This document shows, piece by piece, positions 48,836 to 59,934 of a DNA stretch of 64,000 nt. Each line of letters starts with the position of its first letter. The first letter of the stretch is position 1. The notes under the pieces are model-generated. The model saw only the letters and a program-made list of their open reading frames with translations. It did not search any database and was not told the origin of the DNA. The DNA is taken from NCBI GenBank assembly GCA_039602395.1, contig JBCNJP010000008.1, forward strand, positions 24,870,653 through 24,934,652, in the 5' to 3' direction. Made by a program: the position numbers and the translations under genes. Origin of the DNA: Deinandra increscens subsp. villosa. Taxonomy: Eukaryota > Streptophyta > Magnoliopsida > Asterales > Asteraceae.

Positions 48836-50818
48836 TGTTAGAGCATATTCCTATGCTACGTGTGTCTCGTGTATTGTATCTAATCTAGAGCGTCTGTGTG
48901 AGTCAAGATAGTTAACTGGACGTACCAGAGGGTCAGACGTACCAGATGGTACGTGCGTACCCAAATGGTACGTGGGTGGTACGCTGGCTGATGTGTTGCA
49001 AACACATCTCATTTCCGGGGTCTTTTAGTTAGATATTTGAGTCAGTTTGAGTCGGTTTTCCATTTTGTTTTAGTGTTTTCAGTTAAGTTTGAGTCGTTAG
49101 TTCTTTTTCATATTTTTATGTAAGTTTTGCAGTTTTGATGAAGTCCCGAGGCCTCGAGAGAAATTTGGAAGAATAGAAGAAAAATAAAGAAGTGCTGAAC
49201 AAGTAGGTCCAGGCGTATCGCTTGGAACCTGATAAGTGGGACGCGATACGCGCATGAGGAAAGAGTCAACGGAAGCTTTAAGTCGGTTTGACCGACTATG
49301 TTGTCGCGGAGCAAGACCCAGGCGTATCGCATGGGAGTTTCTGGTCTGTAGGCGATACGCTTGGAGGTCCAAAACCCGCAAAAATTGCCAAGTCGATATA
49401 AAATCAAGTTTAGGGTTTGTTTTCGTCACTCTCGACTTCCAGACGAATTGCAGAGGTTCCAGAGGCGAATTCAAGAGTAGAGGAGGCTGAGAATCAAGGG
49501 GAATTCAACGGTGGATCGATTCTTCATCTTAAATCATTAACCGGTTCATTGATTCTTCTTTGTTTCTTAGATTTGATCATGCTAGGGTTTAAAGTTTTAA
49601 TCTTTATTGTGAATTCTGTACTTGACATGATTCTTGGCTAAACTTGTCATGCCACCTAGACTCTTAGGATGACTATGATCTTTTGACGATTTCTATTCGG
49701 TTTTGACTTATTGATTGATGTTGCACTTTTATTAAATTCCAATGATTATCATGTTTGATGCATATGTGTGTTATGAGCATATTATTAGTTGATTGTTGAT
49801 GCTTAATTTACCCGCGAATGTCTTTCGGTTTAGGTAAATTAGCTAAAGTCGTTGACTTTAAGGTTAATTCCTAGAGTGTAGTTAGGGTTTCCTTGACTAT
49901 TGCATTGATAATTGATTGATAGCTTGATTGTAATGTGCTGCTAAACTGGAGACTTAAAAGGTACTAGTTTAACGGGTAGTTGGGTTGGTTAAAGTTCTAG
50001 GGTTGCATGATCTCAAAAGGATATGTCCTAGGGTTTTGTCTAGCTTGGTATTCCGTGTCATTCGTGGTAGTTATTGGTAGCTCCTGTTAGGTCTGAGGTG
50101 CCCGAGATTAGGTTCGGAGGTGGTTAGGTCTAATTGAGGTAGGAAGGACTTAAAAGGTGAACTCCTGTTCGAGCGTTAGAAGTGTAGCTAGGAAGGACTT
50201 AAAAGGTGAACTAGCCACCATCAGATTAGTCATAACCGAGTGAAGTTGTCATTAGTGATTAGGATTCCGAGTCTAGGTGGTGGCTCTTCTTGTTCCTGAA
50301 GGTTGTCTCTAGGTTTCCTGCTTTCGTTTGTTGGTTGAGTTGTTAGGTAATTTTAGTTAATCAAATTTCAAATCAAAACCCAAATTTCTCAGTATTTCCA
50401 TTTCTTAGGTCCTAGGTTAGTTTTGTCTATAAAGTGTCCTTAGGGTTCGATATTCCCGGTCTTGCCTTAGCTATTCTACTATCCGATAGGTACACTTGCC
50501 TTAGGGTTCGGTTTAGTTTAGGTATTTTCGGTAAAATTAGGTGTGTCTAGGTCTAGGTTTAGGTCTAGGTTTTGATAGTATTTTTAGAGTCGTTCCGAGC
50601 ACATCACTGGCCAGTTCATAAGTGACTATAAATAGTTCGTGTTAGAGATAGTTCAGTTAGTTCTGTAATTTCTACATCTCTTAACTGTGTGTAACTGAAG
50701 GTGTTTCTCTCTCTAGCTTGTATCTCTTTGTGAATCAATAAAGCGAAGCTTTATTTACTTCTCGTTGCTTACCGAATTTTCGAATCATGCAGTAGTAAGA
50801 TCGTCCAGTGGTTTAACA
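48836..50818 (+). repeat. 5' LTR of Copia element D (about 360 bp), split by a solo LTR
   Basis: Own sequence 48836-48988 and 50612-50818. Starts TGTTAGAGCATATTCC and ends TTTAACA. Palindrome CGTACCAGATGGTACG at 48938-48953, TATA box 50627-50634, poly(A) signal 50737-50742. Related to but distinct from the C LTR. No second D LTR is visible before 64000. Confidence 0.85.
48989..50606 (+). mobile_element. Solo LTR (1618 bp) inside the D LTR
   Basis: Begins TGATGTG and ends CACATCA, flanked by the 5-bp target duplication CTGGC (48984-48988, 50607-50611). No internal region, primer-binding site or coding sequence. It is therefore a solo LTR left by recombination between two LTRs, probably of a Gypsy element (orientation assumed). 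It carries two pairs of GCGTATCGC/GCGATACGC motifs (49213-49360). Confidence 0.85.
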
Positions 50819-50820
50819 AG

Positions 50821-51220
50821 TGGTATCAGAGCATTTGGTTGCTCTATTGCTGTGATTTTGGTAAATTTTTGAGTTCTAGAGTGAGAGGGTGTGGGTTTTC
50901 TTTGTGTTTCATCAAATTCTCGCAATTTCGAGTGTTTCAAAGATGAAAAATGATTTCTGAGTGTTTCTAGTGAGTTTTCGCAACTATCTGAAGCAAATTC
51001 CAGTCCAAATTGTCAAAATTCGTGAAAATCAGTCAATTTCAGCGTGGTACGCATCTGGTACGCTCCAAGAAATTCTGGTCCGCCGCTGGTACGCCGCTGG
51101 TCCGTTTCTGGTACGCAAGGCAATCTTTAAGTTGGTCCGTGGCGGTTATTTTCTGGTTCGTTGACAGTTACTCCGCACCATTTGGTTCGCCGTACCAGTT
51201 TCTGGTACGTGAGTTAAACT
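50821..51220 (+). other. Primer-binding site and leader of element D
   Basis: TGGTATCAGAGC at 50821-50832, then a leader with about 10 copies of CTGGTACGC or CTGGTCCGC (51045-51212), the same type of array as in element C. Cut off by the assembly gap before any gag. Confidence 0.85.
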
Positions 51221-51720
51221 NNNNNNNNNNNNNNNNNNNNNNNNNNNNNNNNNNNNNNNNNNNNNNNNNNNNNNNNNNNNNNNNNNNNNNNNNNNNNNNN
51301 NNNNNNNNNNNNNNNNNNNNNNNNNNNNNNNNNNNNNNNNNNNNNNNNNNNNNNNNNNNNNNNNNNNNNNNNNNNNNNNNNNNNNNNNNNNNNNNNNNNN
51401 NNNNNNNNNNNNNNNNNNNNNNNNNNNNNNNNNNNNNNNNNNNNNNNNNNNNNNNNNNNNNNNNNNNNNNNNNNNNNNNNNNNNNNNNNNNNNNNNNNNN
51501 NNNNNNNNNNNNNNNNNNNNNNNNNNNNNNNNNNNNNNNNNNNNNNNNNNNNNNNNNNNNNNNNNNNNNNNNNNNNNNNNNNNNNNNNNNNNNNNNNNNN
51601 NNNNNNNNNNNNNNNNNNNNNNNNNNNNNNNNNNNNNNNNNNNNNNNNNNNNNNNNNNNNNNNNNNNNNNNNNNNNNNNNNNNNNNNNNNNNNNNNNNNN
51701 NNNNNNNNNNNNNNNNNNNN
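51221..51720. other. Assembly gap (500 N)
   Basis: Exactly 500 N, most likely a placeholder of unknown true length. The D gag and pol could lie here, or the two sides could be wrongly joined. Confidence 0.98.
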
Positions 51721-54427
51721 CGGAAACTGTCCCTCATGCTCATAGGGTTGGTCCGCACACCCTTTTAGCATCATCAGGTTAGTCAATTTCTTGGTTAAAT
51801 TGAAGGTTTGAGTTCGGGTGTTAAATGTTTCGGCCGACGGTTCTCAAATCGATTAGGATTCTTATTGATTGTTTTGTTTGTTTGAATCACAGTTTCTGTC
51901 ATCTAATCTTGTGATTAATCCAAACCTTCAAGCTTCTTTAAGGTAAAAATTCCTTTACACTCTCACGATTTTGAACCTTGAGCAGGGTAGGTTACGGTGA
52001 TTGATTATGGGTTCATGATATCTCAATAAGGAATTTATTGGTTTCGAATAACACATTGTGCTTGAATCCAGTCTAATTAATCTGATTTCATTCACAAGTT
52101 ATTGGACCTCACTTTGAGATTTTTGTCATGATCAGGGCCGAAGATCCTCAATAAATTGAGAGTTTTATTTTTCAAATGTGTGTTTGTTTGGAATCTATAC
52201 TGGTTTGAGAATGTTAACTGTGATGCAAACTCGTAGATTGATTGAAACCTATTGCTTGCTTTATGCTAAGTAGGTTGTGTTTGATCTTGAAGTTTTATTC
52301 TTGAATAATTCATTGTTTGAACACTCAAATTGGTAAAATTCCAAACTGAGAATAAGATGAGTTTGTTATGGAAGTCCTAAAACAACAATGCGTTGCATTT
52401 GGATGCTTCTAAATGCAATACGGGTCTTAAGGCTTCAAAATTGGGAACAAAATTGGATTTTGTCCAAGTTTGACCCGTCAAGGAAATAACTTGAATTTTG
52501 GAATAATCCATGCCAAAATTTTATATATATATTTTTTTTTGAAAAAGAAACAAAATGATAAGTTTAGCGAATAAATTAAGCCTTATATGAGATGAATTTG
52601 ATGTAAATCTCATGCTTTGGTCCAAATGGTAAATTTTTACCAAGTTTATCCGAATGACCAATTTTAGACTTTATAAGGTCTAAACTCAATCCAATAAGAG
52701 TCTTTTGATTCAAATAACTTGAGTAATGAAATCGTTGATGTAAGATGGTATTATTTGTTGCGTTATGTTGCTTTAAGAATAAAATTGACCTAAATAATGC
52801 AACACAAAGGCTACTGATGACCATTTTATTGGGTTTCTCATTCTCAATTGAAATTCACCGGATATGCAACCTAACTTGTTAAAATAAGTCAAGCTGAGGA
52901 TTTCAAATTGTCTAACATAGGTTTGAACTTAATTTAGGACAAATCTGCAATGTTTAACTTGTCTTGATTTAGTTTTTGATGAATGTTTGCATAGTTGACT
53001 TTTTAAGTCAAGTCTGGTGTATTTCACTCCTGTTTAATGATTCTGACCCTATTTTGGCTGTGTGTGGCTTCAAATCAATTGTTTAACGAATTTTGCCTGA
53101 TTTAATAACAGATTCTGTCCTGAAACACCACAAGATCTTCTTGTGACTCACATTGATCTTAGCTCAATTTAGATCATCAAAGAGGTATGTTTCATGATTT
53201 CTCGGCAATATTTGAGATGCAATTATTGAGCTACACAGGGGCAATTCATTAAACTTCTTCAATCAACCTGAATTACCTTAGTCAAATTCCTAATCAGTGT
53301 ATGATTAATCACAAACAGGATCAAGCTTTGAACCTGTTGATTTCCTGATATTTCTCAATTAGATCTTAACAAAATTTAGATCTTCCTTGAGGTATGTCTT
53401 CTGATCTCTAACAAAGTGTTGGATATTTGAATTCTGACCATTCAGGTGGATTGTTCTACTTATTATGCAATAACTCAATAAATTTCATGAAATATGACTT
53501 AGCATGCTAAATTTCTGCAATTCTGAGTTAGGATATAACTATCCTTGATGTAATGAAATGACATGCATATTTGTCACTGTTTTGTGAGTCTTTATCCTTT
53601 AATCAAAATAAATTGTTAGGTTAGGAACTTTTGAAGCTCATATCACTCTCATAAGGAAATAAATGCTGACAAGGTTAGAATTTAGGGCTGATTGATCCTA
53701 TGTGTTTCTGACCTTGAAGTTGATGCTCATGTTTGATATTGAATGCTTCTTGTTCTTTACTTGACTTTAAATTGACTTTGGCTAATGTGAGTCAAGCATG
53801 TAAGAACTTCATACATGTATTCTGTTTCATCATTTGACTTCTTATGAATGCATAAGTAGTTAAATAGAATATATGTGTTTGTAAGTGTCTCAAACTGCTC
53901 AAATCATACTGAAATAAGGAAATATGATACAAGAATTCTGTTTGATCCCAAAATCAATAACTTCAAATTGTGAAAAGCACAAGTTTAGGGGGAATCACTT
54001 CTTGATTTCTTCTTAAGCTTGTTGAGTCTTTTGAGTCAAATTGTGACCATTTAACAAGAGTCCACTCATTTGAGTAAACTTTTACACAAAGTTCTCAAAA
54101 TTCTATCATAATTTGCCATTACTTGTGTTTTTCATCAAATAAATATCAAGCGGAATTTTTGGGTCAAAATCATTCACCAAAGTCATCTCTTACAATAAAA
54201 ATTTAAAATCTCAAGGGAAATTACTGGAATTTGGGTAAACTCTACTGATATCTTCTGTTACGCCAAATTGATTAATTTTGAAGAAATTTGAGCCTATGCC
54301 TTAAGTAAATTTCCTTTATATCTTTGTAAGTAAATTGAAAAGCTCTGTCACTATCACGAATTTAGTGTGACACGACATTCACTTGACTTGTCAAATTTGA
54401 TATGATCATGTTATTTCTTATGTGCAG
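51721..54427 (+). other. Long non-coding stretch before the first extra ORF
   Basis: About 2.7 kb of AT-rich DNA without a coding region. It contains CAG|GTTAGT near 51778 and two partly similar blocks ending GAG|GTATGT (about 53184 and 53393), which resemble splice donors. Just before the ORF stands TTATGTGCAG, resembling a splice acceptor. It is plausibly the spacer or intron-bearing leader of the extra ORF, as in the shorter stretch before 60680. Confidence 0.6.
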
Positions 54428-55963
54428 ATGCCTCCCAGACCGGAAAGAGCAGCCAATGCCCCTCTGGATTTCTCAAAGTCACATAATCAATTCTGTGAAA
54501 TTAACAGAAACTGGACAGATGCTGGTCGTTATGAACAGGCCTTCAGAATCCTAGAGAACTCAAATTGGATCACTGGCATTCAACTTGAGCCTGTCATCAG
54601 CTCGGGTATAATAAATGATTTTTGGAACAATGCAAGCACATTCGTTGCTGATAATGGTTCCAAATCCATTAGATCAAGAATTCAAAATGTGTATGTTGAA
54701 ATAAATGAAGAAAGAGTCCGAGAAGTGCTGCAGCTAAATGATGCACTCTGCCCTGATTCTTTTCCAAAGAACGAATGGCAAGACACAATCCTTATGATGG
54801 GGTATCAAGGAAATCTCTCCATGGCTACAAATCATAAGATAAAGAAGACATTGTTCCCAGAAAACTGGAGGTGCATCATCACTTTCTTCATTTCTGCTTT
54901 CACTCAAAGAAAGTCTGGAACTGATGACTTTGTGGAAGAGACTGCCTGGGCACTACATGGTTTAGCATCCGGTGCGGGTTTCAACCTCTCAAGGCAAATA
55001 ATTAGCTGGATGAATTACAATTTGCATCCAACAAGGAAATCAGAGAAGTTCTTGATGTACCCGAGATTCATTCAAGCCATCCTTGATCGCTTCTACCCGA
55101 ACTTGCAAAAGACAGAACCATACTTGGTTCCTAGGAGAATGATGTCCGGTTCTTACACCCGCTACCAGATAGGTCATTACAATGGACCTGAGATACCATT
55201 TTTCCCAAACATGATTGAGGGAATTGATGTCGATGAAGACATGGATGAAGATCAAGAAAATAATAATGCTGATGCTGATATGGCAGATGTCAATGCTGCT
55301 GAACCTGAGAATAATGAAGCAAATCTAGAAGATGATCATCCAATCAACTCTCCAATTCATGATGATCCCGTGCACTCAGAACCAGAAAACAGGGCATCTT
55401 CCAGAGATTCAGCTGGTTCAGATAATTCAGAAGATGAAGAGGAAGGATCTGATAGTGAAGCAGATAAGTCTGGAAATGATGGTGAAAATAAATCTAATAA
55501 CTCTGTATCCAAACCTGAATCTGGGTCAAGATTCCAACCTGGATCAGAATCTGGTTCCGACTCCACCAGTTCTGATGCTAGGGGTCCCAAAAAGAAGAAA
55601 CCCAGAATTCAAATCCCTGATGACTGGATAATGATGCATCCACCACGATTTAGAGATTTGTATTTGCTGAATATGAATTCCAAGGTCTCGTCTGCGGCTC
55701 CTGTGACATGTCTGATTTCCAAAGCAACGGAAAAAGACTCTATTATGTGGCATCGCCGTATGGGAGACATCAATTACCGGAAGATGAATTACTTGGTTAA
55801 TCATAATCTGGTTGAAGGTGTTACAAAGAATCATTTTACATGTCCTGATGTGTGCGTTCCGTGCAAAAAAGGAAAGCAACAGAAGAAATCGCATCCATCC
55901 AAACGAATCAATACGATTGTTACACCATTGGAGCTACTTCATATGGATCTTTTGGTCTTGTGA
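54428..55963 (+). CDS. Extra (env-like) Copia ORF fused in frame to pre-integrase region
   Basis: 511 codons from the ATG at 54428 (MPPRPERAAN), directly after a TGTGCAG acceptor-like site. Residues 1-265: a conserved domain of the kind found in the extra ORF of Asteraceae Copia elements (ISSGIINDFWNNAS, VYVEINEERVREVLQLND, FLMYPRFIQAILDRFYPNL); its function is not established. Residues 266-390: an acidic, Ser-rich disordered stretch, then KKKKP. At about residue 390 (nt 55600) the sequence changes to the Copia pol tract IQIPDDWIMMHPPRFRDLYLLNMN-like region and the integrase zinc-binding motif (His at about residue 440, CxxC at about 478). Element A has this tract directly after protease, so the ORF is a chimera. 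A frameshift near 55951 ends it early in the integrase core. Confidence 0.8.
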   Translation: MPPRPERAANAPLDFSKSHNQFCEINRNWTDAGRYEQAFRILENSNWITGIQLEPVISSGIINDFWNNASTFVADNGSKSIRSRIQNVYVEINEERVREVLQLNDALCPDSFPKNEWQDTILMMGYQGNLSMATNHKIKKTLFPENWRCIITFFISAFTQRKSGTDDFVEETAWALHGLASGAGFNLSRQIISWMNYNLHPTRKSEKFLMYPRFIQAILDRFYPNLQKTEPYLVPRRMMSGSYTRYQIGHYNGPEIPFFPNMIEGIDVDEDMDEDQENNNADADMADVNAAEPENNEANLEDDHPINSPIHDDPVHSEPENRASSRDSAGSDNSEDEEEGSDSEADKSGNDGENKSNNSVSKPESGSRFQPGSESGSDSTSSDARGPKKKKPRIQIPDDWIMMHPPRFRDLYLLNMNSKVSSAAPVTCLISKATEKDSIMWHRRMGDINYRKMNYLVNHNLVEGVTKNHFTCPDVCVPCKKGKQQKKSHPSKRINTIVTPLELLHMDLLVL

Positions 55964-56298
55964 ATGTTCGTAGCATTGATGGTAAATATTATTGTTTGGT
56001 GATCACGGATGATTTTTCCCGTTTCTCATGGGTGGCGTTAATGAATACGAAAGATGAAACTCCTGATTTAATTCAGAAATTGTTGTCAAAGTTTGAGTCT
56101 ACTTACAAGAGAAGAATCTGTTGCATTCGGAGTGACAATGGAATCGAATTCAAAAATGCTCGTATGACAGCATTCTGTGAGGCTCATGGCATTATTCAAG
56201 AGTTTAGTGCTCCGTATACTCCTCAACAAAATGGAGTGGCTGAGAGAAAGAATAAAACATTGATTGAAACAGCACGAATATTGTTAGCCGATGCATAA
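55944..56298 (+). pseudogene. Copia integrase core (element C)
   Basis: Continues in another frame from the previous ORF. It shows SIDGKYYCLVITDDFSRFSW, the catalytic Asp in IRSDNGIEFKN (about 56130-56160) and the Glu region QQNGVAERKNKT (about 56223-56260). It ends at a stop at 56296-56298, after which related sequence (LPINFWTEVVSMAYYVPN-like, about 56299-56360) continues in frame. The catalytic residues are present, but the frame is broken at both ends. Confidence 0.88.
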
Positions 56299-57119
56299 TT
56301 GCCAATTAATTTTTGGACTGAAGTTGTTTCCATGGCTTATTATGTGCCTAATCGTGTTCTTATTGTCAAACGCTTAGATAAAACACATTATCATTTGATT
56401 AAAGGTCAAGGAAGCTAATAAGTTTGATCAAAAGGTGTTTGAAGGTATTTTTGTTGGATATACACATCCGATGAAAAGAGTTTATAATCCTACAACTAGA
56501 ACTATTGAGAATTGTCTTAATGTTGATTGTCAACGACACACCTTCATACCAGCAAAAATTGGTTATGTTCGGGGTTTTCATTATGATGCTCTCTATGACT
56601 CTTTCTCTTCAACAAGCACAGTTCTAATGCTGAGATTTCTAAGGATGAGTTACTGGCTGTTGTGTTACAAACGGTCTATCAATAAGGGTCAAATATTCCG
56701 AAGCTTCCTAGTACTCCTGTTACTTCTTCATCTAGTCCGAATGTTTCTAATTTGGAAACTGTTAGTTCGTCTGATAATGATGAAAGTACTTTCCATGAGT
56801 CTGAATCGGCACCGTTTGTTGATCTATGTTTGTTACCGAGCACTAGTTCTTCTGTTCTAAGTACATTACAAATTGATTAACCGTCAAGCTCGGAGGGTGC
56901 AGATGAGAAATTCACTAATCTTGAAGAAAATGTTGTGGTTCCTGATACTACTACTCTTTGGATTCATAACATACATTCTCAGGATAACATCATTGGTGAT
57001 CCTACTTCTGCCATTCGCACACGTCATCAATTATCCAGTTCAGTCAACGCTTTGATTGCAGAGATTCGTGATTCAGGGGTTCAAGATGAAGTTTTCTATT
57101 CTTTTTTTTATCTCAAGTT
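56299..57119 (+). pseudogene. Copia pol linker between integrase and reverse transcriptase
   Basis: Includes the conserved FVGYTHPMKRVYNPTTRTIE tract (about 56449-56510) that follows the integrase core in Copia pol, then a poorly conserved Ser-rich linker with several stops and frame changes. Confidence 0.7.
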
Positions 57120-57970
57120 GAGCCGGCAGCTGTCGAGCAAGCACTGAAAGACGGCTCTTAGGTTGAGGCTATGTAGGAGGAGTTGCAGCAATTTCAGAAA
57201 TTGGGTGTATGGCATCTCGTTGATTTACCTAAGAATTCAAAAGAACCTTGCGGGACATGCTGGGTGTTTAAATGTAAGAAAGACGATCGAGACATCATCG
57301 TTAGAAATAAAGTTCGATTAGTGGTTCAAGGCTTTTCTCAAAAAGAAGGGATAGACTTCAATGAAGTTTATGCTCCCGTTGCCAGCATTGAGGCACTTAG
57401 AATTTTTCTGGCGTTTGCTGCTTTCAAGGGCCTTAAAGTGTAGAAAATGGATGTCAAAAGTGCATTTTTAAATTGGTTGATTCGTGAGGAGGTTTATGTT
57501 AAGCAACCACCTGGTTTTATGATCCCGATTTTCCTGAGCGTGTGTACAAGTTGCATAAAGCCTTATACGGTCTTCATCAAGCTCCATGGGCTTGGTATGA
57601 GACTTTATCTACAAATTTTCTTTAAAATGGTTTCAAACGCGGGAAGGTGGATTGTACTTTATTCACAAAGAATTTTGGCGCAGATCTTTTATTGGTTCAA
57701 GTCTATGTTGATGATATTATCCTCGGTAACACAAATGACAAGCTATGTAAAGAATTTGAGCTCGTAATGCAAACTAAATTTGAGATGAGTTCGATGGGGG
57801 ATATGAATTTCTTTCTGGGCCTCCAAGAATTTGAGCTCGTAATGCATTTTCTTACATCAATCTAAATATGTTCACTATGTCTTGACCAAATTCAAAATTG
57901 GAGATTTCGCATTCCCAGTACCCCCATTCGGGTTAATCATGGGCTTGCACCAGATGAGTCTGTTGACAAT
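57120..57970 (+). pseudogene. Copia reverse transcriptase (element C), frameshifted
   Basis: Blocks in order: WHLVDLPKNSKEPCGTCWVFK (57210-57275, first 20 residues characteristic), KVRLVVQGFSQKEGIDFNEVYAPV, then MDVKSAFLNW (first catalytic Asp, 57447 onward) after a TAG at 57441-57443. Frameshifts lie near 57520-57640, and VYVDDIILGN (YVDD catalytic pair, about 57702-57730) is in a further frame. FELVMQTKFEMSSMGDMNFF follows; part of it is duplicated (GAATTTGAGCTCGTAATGCA at 57752 and 57827). It cannot make an active enzyme. Confidence 0.88.
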
Positions 57971-57982
57971 GTTGATCCAACA

Positions 57983-58611
57983 TTGTATCGAGCCATGATT
58001 AGTTCTCTCATATATCTTATTGCTTCTAGACCTGACATTATGTTTGTTGTATGTATGTGTGCTAGGTACCAGGCAGAACCCAAGGCTTCTCATTTGCTAA
58101 TAGTAAACAAGATTTTTGCTTATTTGAAGGGTTGTCCGGATCTTGGCATCTGGTACCCTAATGATAATAAGTTTGAATTATCTGCTTACTCAGATTCCGA
58201 TTATGGTGGGTCTAAAATCAACTCCAAATCCACTACTGCTGGTTGCCAATTTTTGGGGGAGAGACTCTTGGCAATGCAAGAAACAGACCTCATTTGCGAC
58301 GTCTACTATGGACGCGGAATGTGTTGCTGCTTCCAGTTGATGTTCACATTCTGTGGATTCAACAGTAGTTGCGCGATTACAGTTTGAATTTTCTGACTAC
58401 CCCTATCTTTATAGATAATTCTGATGCCATATGCATCACGAAAAACCTGGTGCAACATTCCAAAACCAAACACATTGACATCCGATACCATTTCATTCGC
58501 GATTGCTTTGAGAAAAAGTTAATTGATTTGCAGAAAATTCACATGGATTTTCAAAGAGCTGATTTGTTTACGAAAGCTTCTGATAAAACACGCTTTCACT
58601 TTCTATTGTAA
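57983..58611 (+). pseudogene. Copia RNase H (element C), frameshifted
   Basis: Shows SSLIYLIASRPDIMFVV, AYSDSDYGG (catalytic Asp) and SKSTTAGCQFLG. After frame changes near 58260-58380 come MDAECVAAS and a terminal tract with HSKTKHIDIRYHFIRD and ADLFTKA, the usual end of Copia pol. It degrades the RNA strand during reverse transcription in active elements. Confidence 0.88.
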
Positions 58612-59133
58612 ATCAATGGTGTTACTTGCTTAAAAGCCAAGTAATCTGTTTTAGTTGATCATTTTGCTTTTTATTTTCGTTTTTCATTGTTTTTCTGCTT
58701 TTTAGGGGAGAATATATGAAAAATACAAAAAGATTGTGATTTTCTTGTTAACAAAATGAAAAAGCATAAAAAGAATTGAAAAATCGAAAAAGTATAAAAA
58801 AAAATGAAATGAAAAATTCAAAATTGAGAAATGTGATCCAACCGTTGTGAGAAATGATAGTACATCAGTATATGATATCGACCAAGGATAAAGTAGGAAG
58901 AAAGGCTGTAAGTACTTGTATGTGTCATTGAATGTGCTAACAAATCTAATATATGCAAACATGATATAAAGATTATGTTAGCCTAAAATCTATGGTGAAA
59001 CACTATTCTTGTCTTTGTATAATACCGACGCTATCTGATAAAATACAAAAATAGAATAAGAGGTGGTTCTAGTGTATGCATGCTTTCTTTTGAAAGATTT
59101 AAACTTGTTTGATTTTCTTTATTTTCTCAAACG

Positions 59134-59285
59134 ATCGGACTTTCTCTGCGTGTCCACAAGATCGGACTTTCTCTGCGTATATGGGAGTATCGACCTGATT
59201 ACTGTTGAATTATACAATTTTAACTTGTTTTCTCTTTCTTATTTTGTTATATCTGAGGCCTTATCTGCGTATCAAAAGATCGACC
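59134..59285 (+). ncRNA. Candidate structured RNA element: three repeated stem-loops (element C copy)
   Basis: Units at 59134-59160, 59161-59195 and 59255-59285 share TCGGACTTTCTCTGCGT with the gag-only Copia. In the middle unit the inner stem reads ATAT-GGGA-GTAT where the other element has GTAC-GGGA-GTAC: one compensatory G-C to A-T change and one wobble. The first unit has lost its inner stem. Confidence 0.55.
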
Positions 59286-59934
59286 TTAAGGTAGACGATT
59301 TAATATTCTGATTTCTTTTTGCATGACACACTATGAATTGATTGTCTCTGTACATACATTATGTGCTTGATAAATGAAAACCTAATGCATATCAGAAAGC
59401 TATAGAAATATAATAAGTCAGGTTATCAGTTTCTTGAATATGTGGGTACCATGATTTATGTGTTTGATAAATGAAAACCTAATGCATATCAGAAAGCTAT
59501 AGAAATTGATTTGATTTAGCTGAAATAAACATGAAAATGTTGTATTCGTGCACATCTTGGCCTGCATGCTGATTAATCTGAAATTGTAGTGTGTTTGGTA
59601 CATATCACTGATATGATCTCATGTTGCGATCTTTCTCACAAAATATAACTTATTGCATTTAATAGTTGAGTTGTTTTGGGTTTATTGCTTTATGGAAAAA
59701 TCAAAAAGATTTTGGTGTGTTTTGATATAAAATTGATAAAATTTAAAAAGATTTTGCTTCTGTTTTATTTTCGATCAACCGAATACGGAAAATGGCAATT
59801 TCTATTTTCCGAACCGCAATCGAAGCATAAATCAACTCATCATCATTAAAATGATTAAAAATGGAAAAATCTGATTTTCGGGTGAAAACTGTCAAAACTG
59901 AAAAGTTTGGGGTTGAAATTGAGCATTCTGATGG

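Noticed and set aside
51010..51768. Long ORFs across 51010-51786
   Set aside because: They read through the 500-N gap and are artefacts.
54422..54427. Start of the chimeric ORF at 54422
   Set aside because: The codon there is GTG; the first ATG in frame is at 54428, directly after the acceptor-like CAG.
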